Source of the DNA: Beijerinckiaceae bacterium
Lineage (GTDB): Bacteria > Pseudomonadota > Alphaproteobacteria > Rhizobiales > Beijerinckiaceae
Reading direction: 5' to 3'
NCBI GenBank assembly: GCA_021324915.1
Contig: JAJPIC010000027.1
Location: 62,001-126,000 of the forward strand
Length of the DNA stretch: 64,000 nt
Below the pieces are notes generated by a model. It did no database searches and was not told the DNA's origin. It worked only from the letters and a program-made list of their open reading frames with translations. The position numbers were made by a program, and so were the translations under genes. This document shows, piece by piece, positions 55,196-64,000 of the stretch; position 1 is the stretch's first letter; every line of letters starts with the position of its first letter.

Positions 55196-56182
55196 TTGGC
55201 CGAGCGGTCGGGAAAGATGAAAAATAGGGACGCCGAGACGGCGGGAGATCAGGCCGCGGCTTGGATCGCGCGCCTGACTTCGGGCGAGGCGACAGTGGAG
55301 GACGCGGCTGCCTTGCAGCGCTGGTGCGGTGAGAGCGAGGTGCACCGGCAGGCATTTGCCGAGGTCAAACTGCTCTGGGATGCCTTAGGACCAGCCGCGC
55401 AAGAAGTTGCGCCACACGGAGATGGTGTGGGCGCGCGGGCTCGGAGCGCAACCGGCATCGCTCGGCGTGCCTTCCTCGGCGGAGCCCTGGCCGCTTCGAC
55501 AGGCGCGATTGGATATTTCGGGTCGCGGCCGCCCTTCCACTTCTGGCCCTCCGTCAGCGAATTATTCGCCGATTATCGGACCGGAACCGGCGAGCAGCGC
55601 CGGATCGCGGTGGCCGCGAATGTCTCGCTGATATTGAACACCCAGACGAGCATCAACGTGCAAAAAGCCTCGTCGGGATCTCACCTGATCGAACTGATTT
55701 CGGGCGAGGCTGCCGTGACGGCGAAGGCTGCCGCGCCCCTTCAGGTCCTCGCGGCCGACGGGCTGACGAGCGCATCCGCAGCAAGATTCGATGTCCGCCG
55801 CGAGGGCGCCAATGTTCGCGTCACGAGCCTCGACGGCGAGGTCGAGATCGTCAAGCAGCACCAATCGGTGACCCTGCCGCCGGGACATCAGGCGACCTAC
55901 AGCGGCGAGGGAATCGGGCCGGTACTGGCGGTCGATGTCGTCGTGGCGACCGCCTGGCAGCAGGGCATGCTCATCTTCCGGCATGAAACGTTGGCGCGGG
56001 TCATCGACGAAGTAAACCGCTATCGGCCGGGGCGGATCATTCTCGTCGACAAAGACCTGGCCGAGCGCGACGTGGTTGCCAGCATTCACATCGACCGAAT
56101 CGACGAAATCGTCGAGCACATCGTGCAGACGTTCGATGCGCGCGCGACTTTTCTTCCGGGCGGCATCGTGCTTCTGGGCTGA
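55196..56182 (+). CDS. FecR-like anti-sigma factor / sigma regulator
   Basis: 328 aa, TTG start with AGGAAG 8 nt upstream (ATG 55217 possible). The cytosolic N-terminal DUF4880-type domain (DQAAAWIARLTSGEA, LQRWCGESEVHRQAF) holds the sigma factor; one helix follows RRAFLGGALAA (about 90-108). The periplasmic FecR domain (about 130-250) and an STN-like C-terminal end (about 262-328, RPGRIILVDKDLAER) receive the signal. Confidence 0.88.
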   Translation: MAERSGKMKNRDAETAGDQAAAWIARLTSGEATVEDAAALQRWCGESEVHRQAFAEVKLLWDALGPAAQEVAPHGDGVGARARSATGIARRAFLGGALAASTGAIGYFGSRPPFHFWPSVSELFADYRTGTGEQRRIAVAANVSLILNTQTSINVQKASSGSHLIELISGEAAVTAKAAAPLQVLAADGLTSASAARFDVRREGANVRVTSLDGEVEIVKQHQSVTLPPGHQATYSGEGIGPVLAVDVVVATAWQQGMLIFRHETLARVIDEVNRYRPGRIILVDKDLAERDVVASIHIDRIDEIVEHIVQTFDARATFLPGGIVLLG

Positions 56183-56224
56183 TCGCGCCGCGCTTGTCAG
56201 AAAAGCTTCACAACGCGATTCCGA

Positions 56225-56235
56225 GAAAAATTTTC
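56225..56235. promoter_or_regulatory. Palindromic A/T element before the adhesin gene
   Basis: GAAAAATTTTC lies about 180 nt upstream of the adhesin start. A/T palindromes of this sort occur at some FecI-type sigma-controlled promoters, so it is a candidate, but no matching -10 element can be named. The region 56183-56413 has no gene. Confidence 0.25.
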
Positions 56236-56413
56236 ATTTCGCTGTTCGGTATCGGCCGGAGGGTGGCGGTCAATTACGTGAGGGCTCGAGCGTGGCAGCG
56301 TTTGCTGCTGCAGGCTCGACGCACCTCGAAAGAAACAATCCGGGTATCGGAATAGGCCGGGGTGCGTATCTACCCGCCGCTCGATCGATCCTCAGCAAGC
56401 TCCAGGACTCGCA

Positions 56414-59400
56414 ATGCCCATTGATCACGCGCTTCGGTCCGGCTGGTTAAAGCGTCGCATGGCTTTGCTCGGTACCGTCAGCGCCGTAGCGCTCGGCGTG
56501 GCCGCGGCTCCCGTCGAAGCCCGTTCGCTCTATTCGACGGGCGCGAGCACATCGGCAATTACTGCCGCGACGAGCGCGGCGCTGACGAGCGCACAGCAAT
56601 CGTCGAGTGTGGCGCAGCAGGCGATGAATGCGCTCCGCCAGGCGACGCAGGCAATTCAGGCCATGCAGGCAGCGCAGGCCGCCGCACATAATCTCGCGCT
56701 TCAGGCACCGAGCGCCATTCCGAATGGATTGGTTGCCGGCGGTCTTCAAGTCGCACCGGGCGCGGTCCCCGGCTCAAATCTCTGGCAGAACGCCAATGCG
56801 CCGACCCAGACCCTTAGTGCCGGGCAGACGACCGTCACCATTCAGCAGACAGCGCCGCAAGCCATTCTCACCTGGCAGACTTTTAATGTCGGCAAGAACA
56901 CAACGGTCGATTTCGATCAGCAGGGCAACAGCACCTGGGTCGCGCTGAACCGGATCATCGATCCCTCGGGCCAGCCGAGCCAGATTCTCGGGCGGATCAA
57001 GGCCGATGGCCAAGTCTATCTCATCAATCCGAACGGGATCATTTTCGGGGGCTCGAGCCAGATCAATGTCGGCTCGCTCATTGCCTCGACGGCGGACATT
57101 GCCGACAGCCAATTCCTAGCGAACGGGATCTATTCGACGCAGGCGGGGAGCACATACAACCCGAGCTTCACCGATGCCGGCGGCGCCATCACGGTCGAGC
57201 CGGGCGCCGAGATCACAACCAATACGCCGAGCTCGGTCACGCAGGGCGGCGGCTATGTGCTGTTGATGGGCACGGAGGTCGAGAACCAGGGCTCCATTGT
57301 CACGCCGGACGGCCAGACTGAGCTCGCGGCGGGCGATAGTTTCATCCTGCGTCCCGGTTACGGCACGACCGCCAACCAGACTTCGACGACCCGCGGCAAT
57401 GAAATCGCGGTGGAGCTGAACAACCCGGGGAGCGGTGCAAGCGGCGGCAGCGGCTGGGTCGATAATTCCGGCTATATCGAAGCCGATACCGGCGACATCA
57501 CGCTCGCCGGCGAGAGCGTCGTCCAAGACGGCGTCGCCTATTCGACCACTTCGGTCAACGTCCGCGGCACGATCCATCTTCTGTCTTCGGCTTCGGATCC
57601 TTTGAGCAGCGTCACGCTGACCGGCAACAGCCTCAGTCTCATCCTGCCCGATACGTCGGGCGCGACCGCATACAATAGTGTGCGCGCCGCCCTGATTTCG
57701 GATTCGGCTACCCAGAATGCCAGTCGCAACAAGCTCATTCTGGGCCAGTTCGACGATCTTTCCCTGCTGGCCGACGTCGAAGACGAAAGCCGGATCGAGA
57801 TCGTGACTGGCGGGACGGTCGATTTCCAGAACGGCTCGACGACCACCGCGGTCGGCGGCCAGATCGCAGTGAGCGCCACGAACAGAGTTCAGGTCGACAC
57901 CGGCGCATTGCTCGACGTCGCGGGGGAGGAGACCACGCTGCCGATGCCGGCGAATGACGTCGCCGTCGATATCCAAGGCAATGAGCTGCGCGACGATCCG
58001 AACAATCGCGATACCGGTACGCTCTTCAGCGATACGGTTTATGTCGATGATCGCCAGTTGATCTACGTGCCTGCCGGGACGGGGGGCGATTCGTCCGACC
58101 GCTATTATACAGCGGGCGGCGTGCTCGAAGTCTCCGGCTGGCTCAACGACACAGGCCATACGATCGGGGAATGGTTAGCCAGCGGCGGGTCGATTACGCT
58201 CTCGACCGGATCGAGCGGGGCGGTGGTCGCGCAGCCAGGTTCCGTGTTCAACATTTCCGGCGGCGCGATCCAATATCAGAGCGGCTATATTCAGCAAAGC
58301 TATCTGATCGGCAGCGACGGGCGGATCTATAATATCAATACAGCGCCGGCCGACATCACTTACACCGGCGTCTACCAAGGCTATGCCGATAGTCATCCGC
58401 ATTGGGGGATTACGCAGTATTTTTGGAGTCCGCTCATCCGCTCGCAGATCTATGAGCAGGGCTATACGGTCGGGCGCGATGCGGGCAGTCTCATTCTTTC
58501 GACGCCTACGTCCGTCTTCGACGGCACGGTCGAAGCGGGTGTGATCGACGGCGCCAACCAGACAAATGCGCGGCCCGCCAATGTCAGCGATCCTTATCTT
58601 CTGACGCAGACAACCGTGCCTTTGGCGGGGCAGATCGATCTCGGCCAATATGATGCCGCGGGTTTCTTTGCTCCGTATACGACAACGGTCGCCTTCGACG
58701 CTCAGTCCGCTGACGCGGGCTCGATATCGGCGAGCGATCCGATCCCGGCGAACCTCGTCGGCACGGTCTATTTCGATGCGGGCCAAATTTCCGACGCGTC
58801 TTTGGGCGGCCTCTCGATCGCGACATCCGGCTCCATCACCGTTAGCGCGCCGCTGACATTTGCGCCGGGTGCCAGCGTAAAACTCCTCGGATCGGATATC
58901 GATATTGCCGCGAACCTTACCGATCGCGGCGGCACTATATCGATCACCAACTTCTATGAGGCCGGCAACACACCGCAGGTCCAGGTGGATCAGAATGGCT
59001 TGGCGCAGGCAACCTTGGAAGCGGGCGTTACCATCGATACGCAAGGCCTGTGGACGAACGCGGTGCTTGACCCGACCAATGTTGCGGGCCTGGCCTTGGT
59101 GAACGGCGGCGCCGTCTCGATCGACATGAGCCAGGGCGTCACGCTCGCTTCGGGAAGCGTGATCGATACGTCGTCGGGCGGCGCCATTCTACAAAACGGC
59201 AAGTTCCAAGGCGGCGCCGGCGGCAATATCGACTTGATTGTCGACGATCCAGCCGTGAGTTCCGTCGCGACCGCTCCTTTGATCCTCGATGGCACGCTCA
59301 GCGCTTATGGCGTCACCAAAGGCGGCGCGCTCACGATTGGAACAGGTCAAAGCGTTTACATTGCCGATCAGCCGGCGCTGGCCGACAACGTGCTCGCCGC

Positions 59401-62400
59401 CGGCCAGGCCGCTCCGACGCAATTGGTGCTCGCGGCGGAGGTCGACATTCCGGCGGGGGGCGTCGCGCCATTCCCAGTGCCGCAGAGTTTCGCGACGGAT
59501 GCTGCCGGCCAGTCGCTCTCCGTCGGTGCCACGCCGACTTTTGCCGATAACGGCGTAGGTCTGCAGGTCAGCGCAAGCAGCAGCGGCTGGACCGTCCCGG
59601 CCGGACTCACGGTAGTCGATAGTTCCGGCAATCAGTATAACGCCGGCCAGATCGTTCCTGCCGGAACGCTGCTGACGAGCGGGTCCGGTAACTTGCCTGC
59701 GGGCTATGTGGTTCCCGCAAGTGTCTTCCCCGATGGCATTGCCATCAATCCGGTGACGGTCAATGTTCCGCAAGGAACGGTGTTGAGCGAGCCCGTCACC
59801 CTTGCTGCCGGAACCCCGGCTCCGGCCGGCGCCGTCTTCGCACAAAATGTCGATATCCGACCGCTCTTGAACTTGTCGCCGTCATTATTCGAAAGCGGGT
59901 TTTCCAATTATAGCATCACGGGTGGGAATGGCGTCACCGTCGCGCCCGGCACGCAAATCGATGTGGTCGAGCCGGTCTATCAGCTCACCTCGGCGAGCTA
60001 TTCGGCGCCGACGGGCAGCGCGCCGGGTTCGGCACTTAGCCTTTGGACGCCGCCGCTCTACCTGCCGAATCCCCAAACGGGTCAAATCACCTCTCGCGCC
60101 GGCGCCAGCATCACATTGGACGGCATCAATCTTGCCGGCATTGCTGCCAGCCCGATAACGATCGGTGCGGGCGCGCTGATCTCCGTCGATCCCGGCCAAT
60201 CCATCGATATCGGCTCTCCGAGCCAGATTACCGTCGATGGAATTCTGCGTGCACCCAGCGGCAATATTTCGATCGTCGACATTGGCGGCAATGACAACAG
60301 CGCGAAAGGCCAGTCGATTTGGATCGGCGGTGACGCGGTGCTCGATGTTTCCGCACGAGCGGTCACCGCGGTCGGCCAATTCGACCAGACTTATGGTGTG
60401 GTTCCGAACGGCGGTTCGATAACTTTGGGCGCCGCAGGCGACGTCCTCAACGGCGCCGACATTATCGAATCCACATTCGACTTCATTGTCGTACGCCCGG
60501 GCGCCGTGCTCGATGCCTCGGGAACCAGCGCGCTGATCGATCCGGACGCCGGCACAACCCCATCATTGCTGCAATCGGCCAGTGCCGTCTCTCCGATCTC
60601 AGTTGCCAGCAATGGCGGCGCGATCACCCTGAGCTCCTACAGCGGGATCTATGTCGATGGCACAATGATGGCTGCGGCAGGCGGTCCGAGCGCTGCGGGT
60701 GGCGCGCTCAACGTCACATTGGAGACGCCGGCATATGGGCAATATGATCCGACGGCGCCGTCCTTCGTGCCGCGCGTGATCACGCTGAGCCAGGCGCCCG
60801 TTGGGCAGCAATTGCCCACGGATCTGCAGCCGGGGATCAGCGTCCCTTCGCTGCAATTCGGTCAAGCACGGTTCAGCGCGGATACTCTTGCCGCCGACGG
60901 CTTCGGCGCGCTTTCGTTTACAGCGTTCGACGCGATCGTGTTCGATGGCGACGTCAATCTTGCCGCCAAGCAAAGCATCGCCTTCCATGAAGGAGCGATC
61001 GGCGATACGAGCGCGGCGGCGCAGGTCACGATCACGGCGCCTTACGTTCAGCTCGACGGCAACACGGGCATCGATACGAACGTCATCAGCGTCTATCCCT
61101 CCTTGTGGGGCTTCGGCTGGCAACCCTCGACGCAGCAAAGCACGGGCAGTTTCACCATCGATGCCGATCTGATCGATGTCTCGAACCAAGTGGTGTTCGG
61201 CATCGATTCGCCGGCAACAACGAATTCGGTCGGCACGCCGGTCACTTACGATTATGCAAGCTTCGCGAATGTGAACCTGACGAGCCAGGGCGATATCCGT
61301 TTCCTTCCGCCGACCGTGGCGACCGAACGCGCTTCGCAGCTCGAGACCTCGGGCGACCTGACGTTCACGGCAGCTCAGCTCTATCCGGTGATAAACGGGG
61401 CGATCAATCCCAACACGTCGGGAGTCCAACCTACCCAGGCCTTCATCGTCGCTGGCGCAGAAGCAGGCGGTGCAACCGATCCCAACAGCCTGATCACCAT
61501 CAAACGGATCAGCAGTGTCGATCCGGCCGTTCCTTATTCGATTATCGGGCAGCTCACGTTTACTGCCGGTACGATCGATCAAGGCGGCGTCATTCGGGCG
61601 CCTTACGGCGATGTCACGTTCGATGCGACAAATGCGATCAATCTGCTCCCCGGGAGCATTACGTCGAGCAGCATGGACGGGCTCACGATGCTGGTCGGCG
61701 GGACTGTTGATGGGATCACTTGGACCTATGCCGGCACTACGCTGAACAATACATATACGTTGGGCGGCAACAGCCTTGATTTGGACGCTCCATCGGTGAA
61801 CGTCGCCGCAGGCGCGGTCATCGACGTGTCCGGGGGCGGCGATATTGCGGGGGCCGGCTTCATCAGCGGCGAGGGCGGTTCCGTTAACGTGCTGACGACG
61901 CCTCTCGTCAACGCCAATCCCGCCAATACCTATAGTTCCGCCACCGATCAGGTCTATGCCATCGTTCCGGGTTATCAGAGCGGCTACGCGCCGGTCGATC
62001 CCGTGGCGGGCGCTGCGCCGACAATAGGTCAGCAAGTCACAATACCGTCCGGCGTCCCCGGCCTGCCAGCCGGAACCTATACGCTTCTACCGGCCAATTA
62101 TGCGCTCCTGCCGGGCGGCTATCGCGTCGAACTCGCCGGAACCGTTACGGCCGCATCGGCATTGCAGGGCGCTGCGCCGACGGGCAATGGCGCTTATGTG
62201 ATCGACGGCTTTGAGGACGTCGCCAATACCGGAATTCGCAACGCGCTCCCGACCAAGCTGATCGTCATGCCGGGCAGCGCCGTGCGCAACAATTCCAGTT
62301 ATGACGAGGTGAATTACAGCGCCTATCAGATCGGGCTCGCCAAATCCGTCGAAAACATCCGGCCTTTCCTTCCGATGGACGGCGGCACGCTCACCTTCAA

Positions 62401-64000
62401 TTTCAACGGTTCCCCAAACAATGGGCAGACAGCCCTCACGTTCGACGGAACGGCGCTGTTCGGCCCCGGTGCGGATGCGCAGACGGGTGCCACGGGTCAA
62501 CCCGGCCAGGTCGTGGTCGACAATCAGAACGGCGATATCGAGGTCTATGCCGATGCGCCGACACAAGGCTTTTCGGGGGTTTCGCTCGACGTCGGCGCTC
62601 TCGACAATATCGCCGCCCCGAGTCTGACGATCAATGCCGCCAACGGCAACGTGACCCTCGACAGCGGCGTCGATTTAAGGGCGGCGCAGGTCGTTCTGAT
62701 CGCGGCCGCCAATGATGCGATTACGCTTCAGCCGGGCGCCGAAATCGATACGATCGGCATGGGGACACCGCCGGTCAGCGTGAACGGCAACAATTCTATC
62801 GTCGCGCTCAGCGATGCAGAACTTGTCGTCTCGAATGCCGATGTCACTCTTGAATATAAGGTCTCGCCAATATTCGGCCCAGCCTACTCGACGATCAATA
62901 TCGAAGATGGAGCCAAGCTCTATTCGGACGGCTCGATCGGTTTCGCCGCGGGCGGCCCAGTCACCATTGCCGACGGGGCGACGTTCGGCACGGCCGATGT
63001 CGGATTCAGCGCTGCTGATATCAATATTGGCGATCCTGCCGTCATGGCTTCGGCCAATGCTCCGGCCGGCTTCAATCTCACCCAGGCCAGGCTCGACCAA
63101 TTGCTGGCGGGCGACACGTCCGTCGGCGCGCCGGCGCTTCAGACTCTGACGCTGACGGCATCGCAGTCCGTCAACGTGTTCGGTTCGGTCGATCTCGACG
63201 TCATCGATCCGGCAACCGGCAAGCCGGATCTGAACCTGGTGCTCAATACGCCCGCCATTTACGGCTACGGCAGCGCGAGCGACAGCGCCACTTTGACGGT
63301 CGGCACCCTTACGTGGGGCGGCGTCGCCGCTACCAACGCCAATGGCAAAACGATTTCGGCGCCGCCCGGCCCGATCACGGCGAACGGACCGGGCACCGGC
63401 TCGGGCACGTTCAACATCGTCGCCAACGAGATCACTTTCGGTTTTCCGAACAACGTCGTGCCGGATGACCAGACAACATACGACCGTGTGATGTACGGTT
63501 TCTCGCAGGTCGATATGATCGCGCCCGAAATCACCTCGAGCGGTAAGAACACGCTCGCGGTCTATCAAGCGCAGGGCGCCGATCCATCGGGCCCCGGGGT
63601 CGGCGGCACGCTCGATCTTGAAACGCCCTTGCTGACCGGTGCGGCCGGATCGGTCATGAGCGTGACCGCAGGCGGCGTCCTTACCATCGTTGCTCCGCCC
63701 AATGGTTCCCCTGCCGCTGCGTCGGCAACGAGCGCGCTGGGCGCGGAAATCGATCTCGCGGGCGGCAGCGTCAACGTGGACAGCGCGGTTCTTCTGCCGA
63801 GCGGCAAACTCACGATTACCGCGAACGGCGATATCGATCTCCAGTCCGGCGCGAACCTCGACCTCGCGGGGCAGGCGACGAAGGTCATCGACCAGACCGA
63901 ATATAGCTGGGGCGGTGACGTCGTCTTAGCGAGCGCAAATGGAAATATCCTCCAGGCTGCCGGGTCGGTGATCGATATCTCGGCGGTCGACAACAATGCG
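56414..64000 (+). CDS. Giant two-partner-secretion filamentous haemagglutinin-like exoprotein, partial
   Basis: Runs off the right edge: 2529 codons without a stop, checked in phase at several points. Signal peptide MPIDHALRSGWLKRRMALLG... with likely cleavage after VEA (36), a Gln/Ala/Ser-rich stretch, then the TPS domain with its hallmark NPNGIIFG at 205-212. After it come many short beta-helix repeats rich in Gly, Asn, Asp and Ser. TpsA proteins pass the outer membrane through a TpsB barrel, not in view (probably downstream). Likely an adhesin or contact factor. It follows STN, FecI-type and FecR genes. Confidence 0.88.
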   Translation, partial: MPIDHALRSGWLKRRMALLGTVSAVALGVAAAPVEARSLYSTGASTSAITAATSAALTSAQQSSSVAQQAMNALRQATQAIQAMQAAQAAAHNLALQAPSAIPNGLVAGGLQVAPGAVPGSNLWQNANAPTQTLSAGQTTVTIQQTAPQAILTWQTFNVGKNTTVDFDQQGNSTWVALNRIIDPSGQPSQILGRIKADGQVYLINPNGIIFGGSSQINVGSLIASTADIADSQFLANGIYSTQAGSTYNPSFTDAGGAITVEPGAEITTNTPSSVTQGGGYVLLMGTEVENQGSIVTPDGQTELAAGDSFILRPGYGTTANQTSTTRGNEIAVELNNPGSGASGGSGWVDNSGYIEADTGDITLAGESVVQDGVAYSTTSVNVRGTIHLLSSASDPLSSVTLTGNSLSLILPDTSGATAYNSVRAALISDSATQNASRNKLILGQFDDLSLLADVEDESRIEIVTGGTVDFQNGSTTTAVGGQIAVSATNRVQVDTGALLDVAGEETTLPMPANDVAVDIQGNELRDDPNNRDTGTLFSDTVYVDDRQLIYVPAGTGGDSSDRYYTAGGVLEVSGWLNDTGHTIGEWLASGGSITLSTGSSGAVVAQPGSVFNISGGAIQYQSGYIQQSYLIGSDGRIYNINTAPADITYTGVYQGYADSHPHWGITQYFWSPLIRSQIYEQGYTVGRDAGSLILSTPTSVFDGTVEAGVIDGANQTNARPANVSDPYLLTQTTVPLAGQIDLGQYDAAGFFAPYTTTVAFDAQSADAGSISASDPIPANLVGTVYFDAGQISDASLGGLSIATSGSITVSAPLTFAPGASVKLLGSDIDIAANLTDRGGTISITNFYEAGNTPQVQVDQNGLAQATLEAGVTIDTQGLWTNAVLDPTNVAGLALVNGGAVSIDMSQGVTLASGSVIDTSSGGAILQNGKFQGGAGGNIDLIVDDPAVSSVATAPLILDGTLSAYGVTKGGALTIGTGQSVYIADQPALADNVLAAGQAAPTQLVLAAEVDIPAGGVAPFPVPQSFATDAAGQSLSVGATPTFADNGVGLQVSASSSGWTVPAGLTVVDSSGNQYNAGQIVPAGTLLTSGSGNLPAGYVVPASVFPDGIAINPVTVNVPQGTVLSEPVTLAAGTPAPAGAVFAQNVDIRPLLNLSPSLFESGFSNYSITGGNGVTVAPGTQIDVVEPVYQLTSASYSAPTGSAPGSALSLWTPPLYLPNPQTGQITSRAGASITLDGINLAGIAASPITIGAGALISVDPGQSIDIGSPSQITVDGILRAPSGNISIVDIGGNDNSAKGQSIWIGGDAVLDVSARAVTAVGQFDQTYGVVPNGGSITLGAAGDVLNGADIIESTFDFIVVRPGAVLDASGTSALIDPDAGTTPSLLQSASAVSPISVASNGGAITLSSYSGIYVDGTMMAAAGGPSAAGGALNVTLETPAYGQYDPTAPSFVPRVITLSQAPVGQQLPTDLQPGISVPSLQFGQARFSADTLAADGFGALSFTAFDAIVFDGDVNLAAKQSIAFHEGAIGDTSAAAQVTITAPYVQLDGNTGIDTNVISVYPSLWGFGWQPSTQQSTGSFTIDADLIDVSNQVVFGIDSPATTNSVGTPVTYDYASFANVNLTSQGDIRFLPPTVATERASQLETSGDLTFTAAQLYPVINGAINPNTSGVQPTQAFIVAGAEAGGATDPNSLITIKRISSVDPAVPYSIIGQLTFTAGTIDQGGVIRAPYGDVTFDATNAINLLPGSITSSSMDGLTMLVGGTVDGITWTYAGTTLNNTYTLGGNSLDLDAPSVNVAAGAVIDVSGGGDIAGAGFISGEGGSVNVLTTPLVNANPANTYSSATDQVYAIVPGYQSGYAPVDPVAGAAPTIGQQVTIPSGVPGLPAGTYTLLPANYALLPGGYRVELAGTVTAASALQGAAPTGNGAYVIDGFEDVANTGIRNALPTKLIVMPGSAVRNNSSYDEVNYSAYQIGLAKSVENIRPFLPMDGGTLTFNFNGSPNNGQTALTFDGTALFGPGADAQTGATGQPGQVVVDNQNGDIEVYADAPTQGFSGVSLDVGALDNIAAPSLTINAANGNVTLDSGVDLRAAQVVLIAAANDAITLQPGAEIDTIGMGTPPVSVNGNNSIVALSDAELVVSNADVTLEYKVSPIFGPAYSTINIEDGAKLYSDGSIGFAAGGPVTIADGATFGTADVGFSAADINIGDPAVMASANAPAGFNLTQARLDQLLAGDTSVGAPALQTLTLTASQSVNVFGSVDLDVIDPATGKPDLNLVLNTPAIYGYGSASDSATLTVGTLTWGGVAATNANGKTISAPPGPITANGPGTGSGTFNIVANEITFGFPNNVVPDDQTTYDRVMYGFSQVDMIAPEITSSGKNTLAVYQAQGADPSGPGVGGTLDLETPLLTGAAGSVMSVTAGGVLTIVAPPNGSPAAASATSALGAEIDLAGGSVNVDSAVLLPSGKLTITANGDIDLQSGANLDLAGQATKVIDQTEYSWGGDVVLASANGNILQAAGSVIDISAVDNNA

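Noticed and set aside
57116-63568. Long open frames on the minus strand opposite the giant exoprotein gene (e.g. 57116-58159, 58175-59044, 60599-62035, 62675-63568)
   Set aside because: They mirror the codon bias of the plus-strand frame, have no family resemblance, and the plus frame has a signal peptide and TPS motif.

Overview
The window looks like a 64 kb piece of an alphaproteobacterial chromosome, most likely order Hyphomicrobiales (Rhizobiales), with a Beijerinckiaceae/Methylobacteriaceae-like flavour. The grounds are high GC content with GC-rich third codon positions, the cytochrome aa3 oxidase gene order ctaC-ctaD-ctaB-small protein-ctaG-ctaE-DUF983-SURF1, GatCAB used for amidotransfer, two EcfG-type general stress promoters (GGAAC-N17-yGTT), palindromic intergenic repeats typical of the order, and a hydroxypyruvate reductase close to the methylotroph HprA type. 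The species cannot be named from the sequence alone. No rRNA, tRNA, CRISPR array, insertion sequence or integrase was recognised.

Layout. 0-11.5 kb is a mosaic of short transcription units: an SGNH hydrolase, a small lipoprotein, a NUDIX-PhzF pair, a rhodanese, an HtrA-like protease without a signal peptide, a TfoX-like protein, cobO, an XRE-cupin regulator with clear operator-like palindromes, an exact 56-bp tandem array (7688-8164), a voltage-gated K+ channel, a dipeptide epimerase with a lipoprotein, and an IalB-family protein. 11.9-21.9 kb is the aa3 oxidase operon with its assembly factors, running into thrC, an M16 processing peptidase and a GNAT acetyltransferase. 21.9-28 kb holds a PAS-GGDEF-EAL protein with a degenerate GGDEF site, YqgE, a DsbD-alpha-like secreted protein and an overlapping DUF72-UdgX pair.

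28-32.4 kb is a stress-related block (KGG-repeat protein, SDR oxidoreductase, YciE/YciF ferritin-like protein, HprA, two Gly/Tyr-rich secreted paralogues). 32.4-38.6 kb has a lone histidine kinase, ruvX, a UPF0173 hydrolase and the gatCAB operon. 38.6-46.6 kb has a lysine-rich histone-H1-like protein, a leftward periplasmic copper cluster (DUF2946, a secreted barrel-like protein, CopC, CopD), a cytochrome c and a class A penicillin-binding protein with a BA14K-like tail.

46.6-53.7 kb includes a TPR protein, a GlcG/HbpS-like protein, and a rightward cluster where three small membrane proteins precede an APC-family permease and two further unknown membrane proteins follow, then a DDAH-like amidinohydrolase. 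53.7-64 kb is a cell-surface signalling unit: an STN-domain protein with a TonB-C-like end, a FecI-type sigma factor, a FecR anti-sigma factor, and a giant two-partner-secretion filamentous-haemagglutinin-like protein that is open for 2529 codons and runs off the window. The last two blocks are the best candidates for under-described systems.
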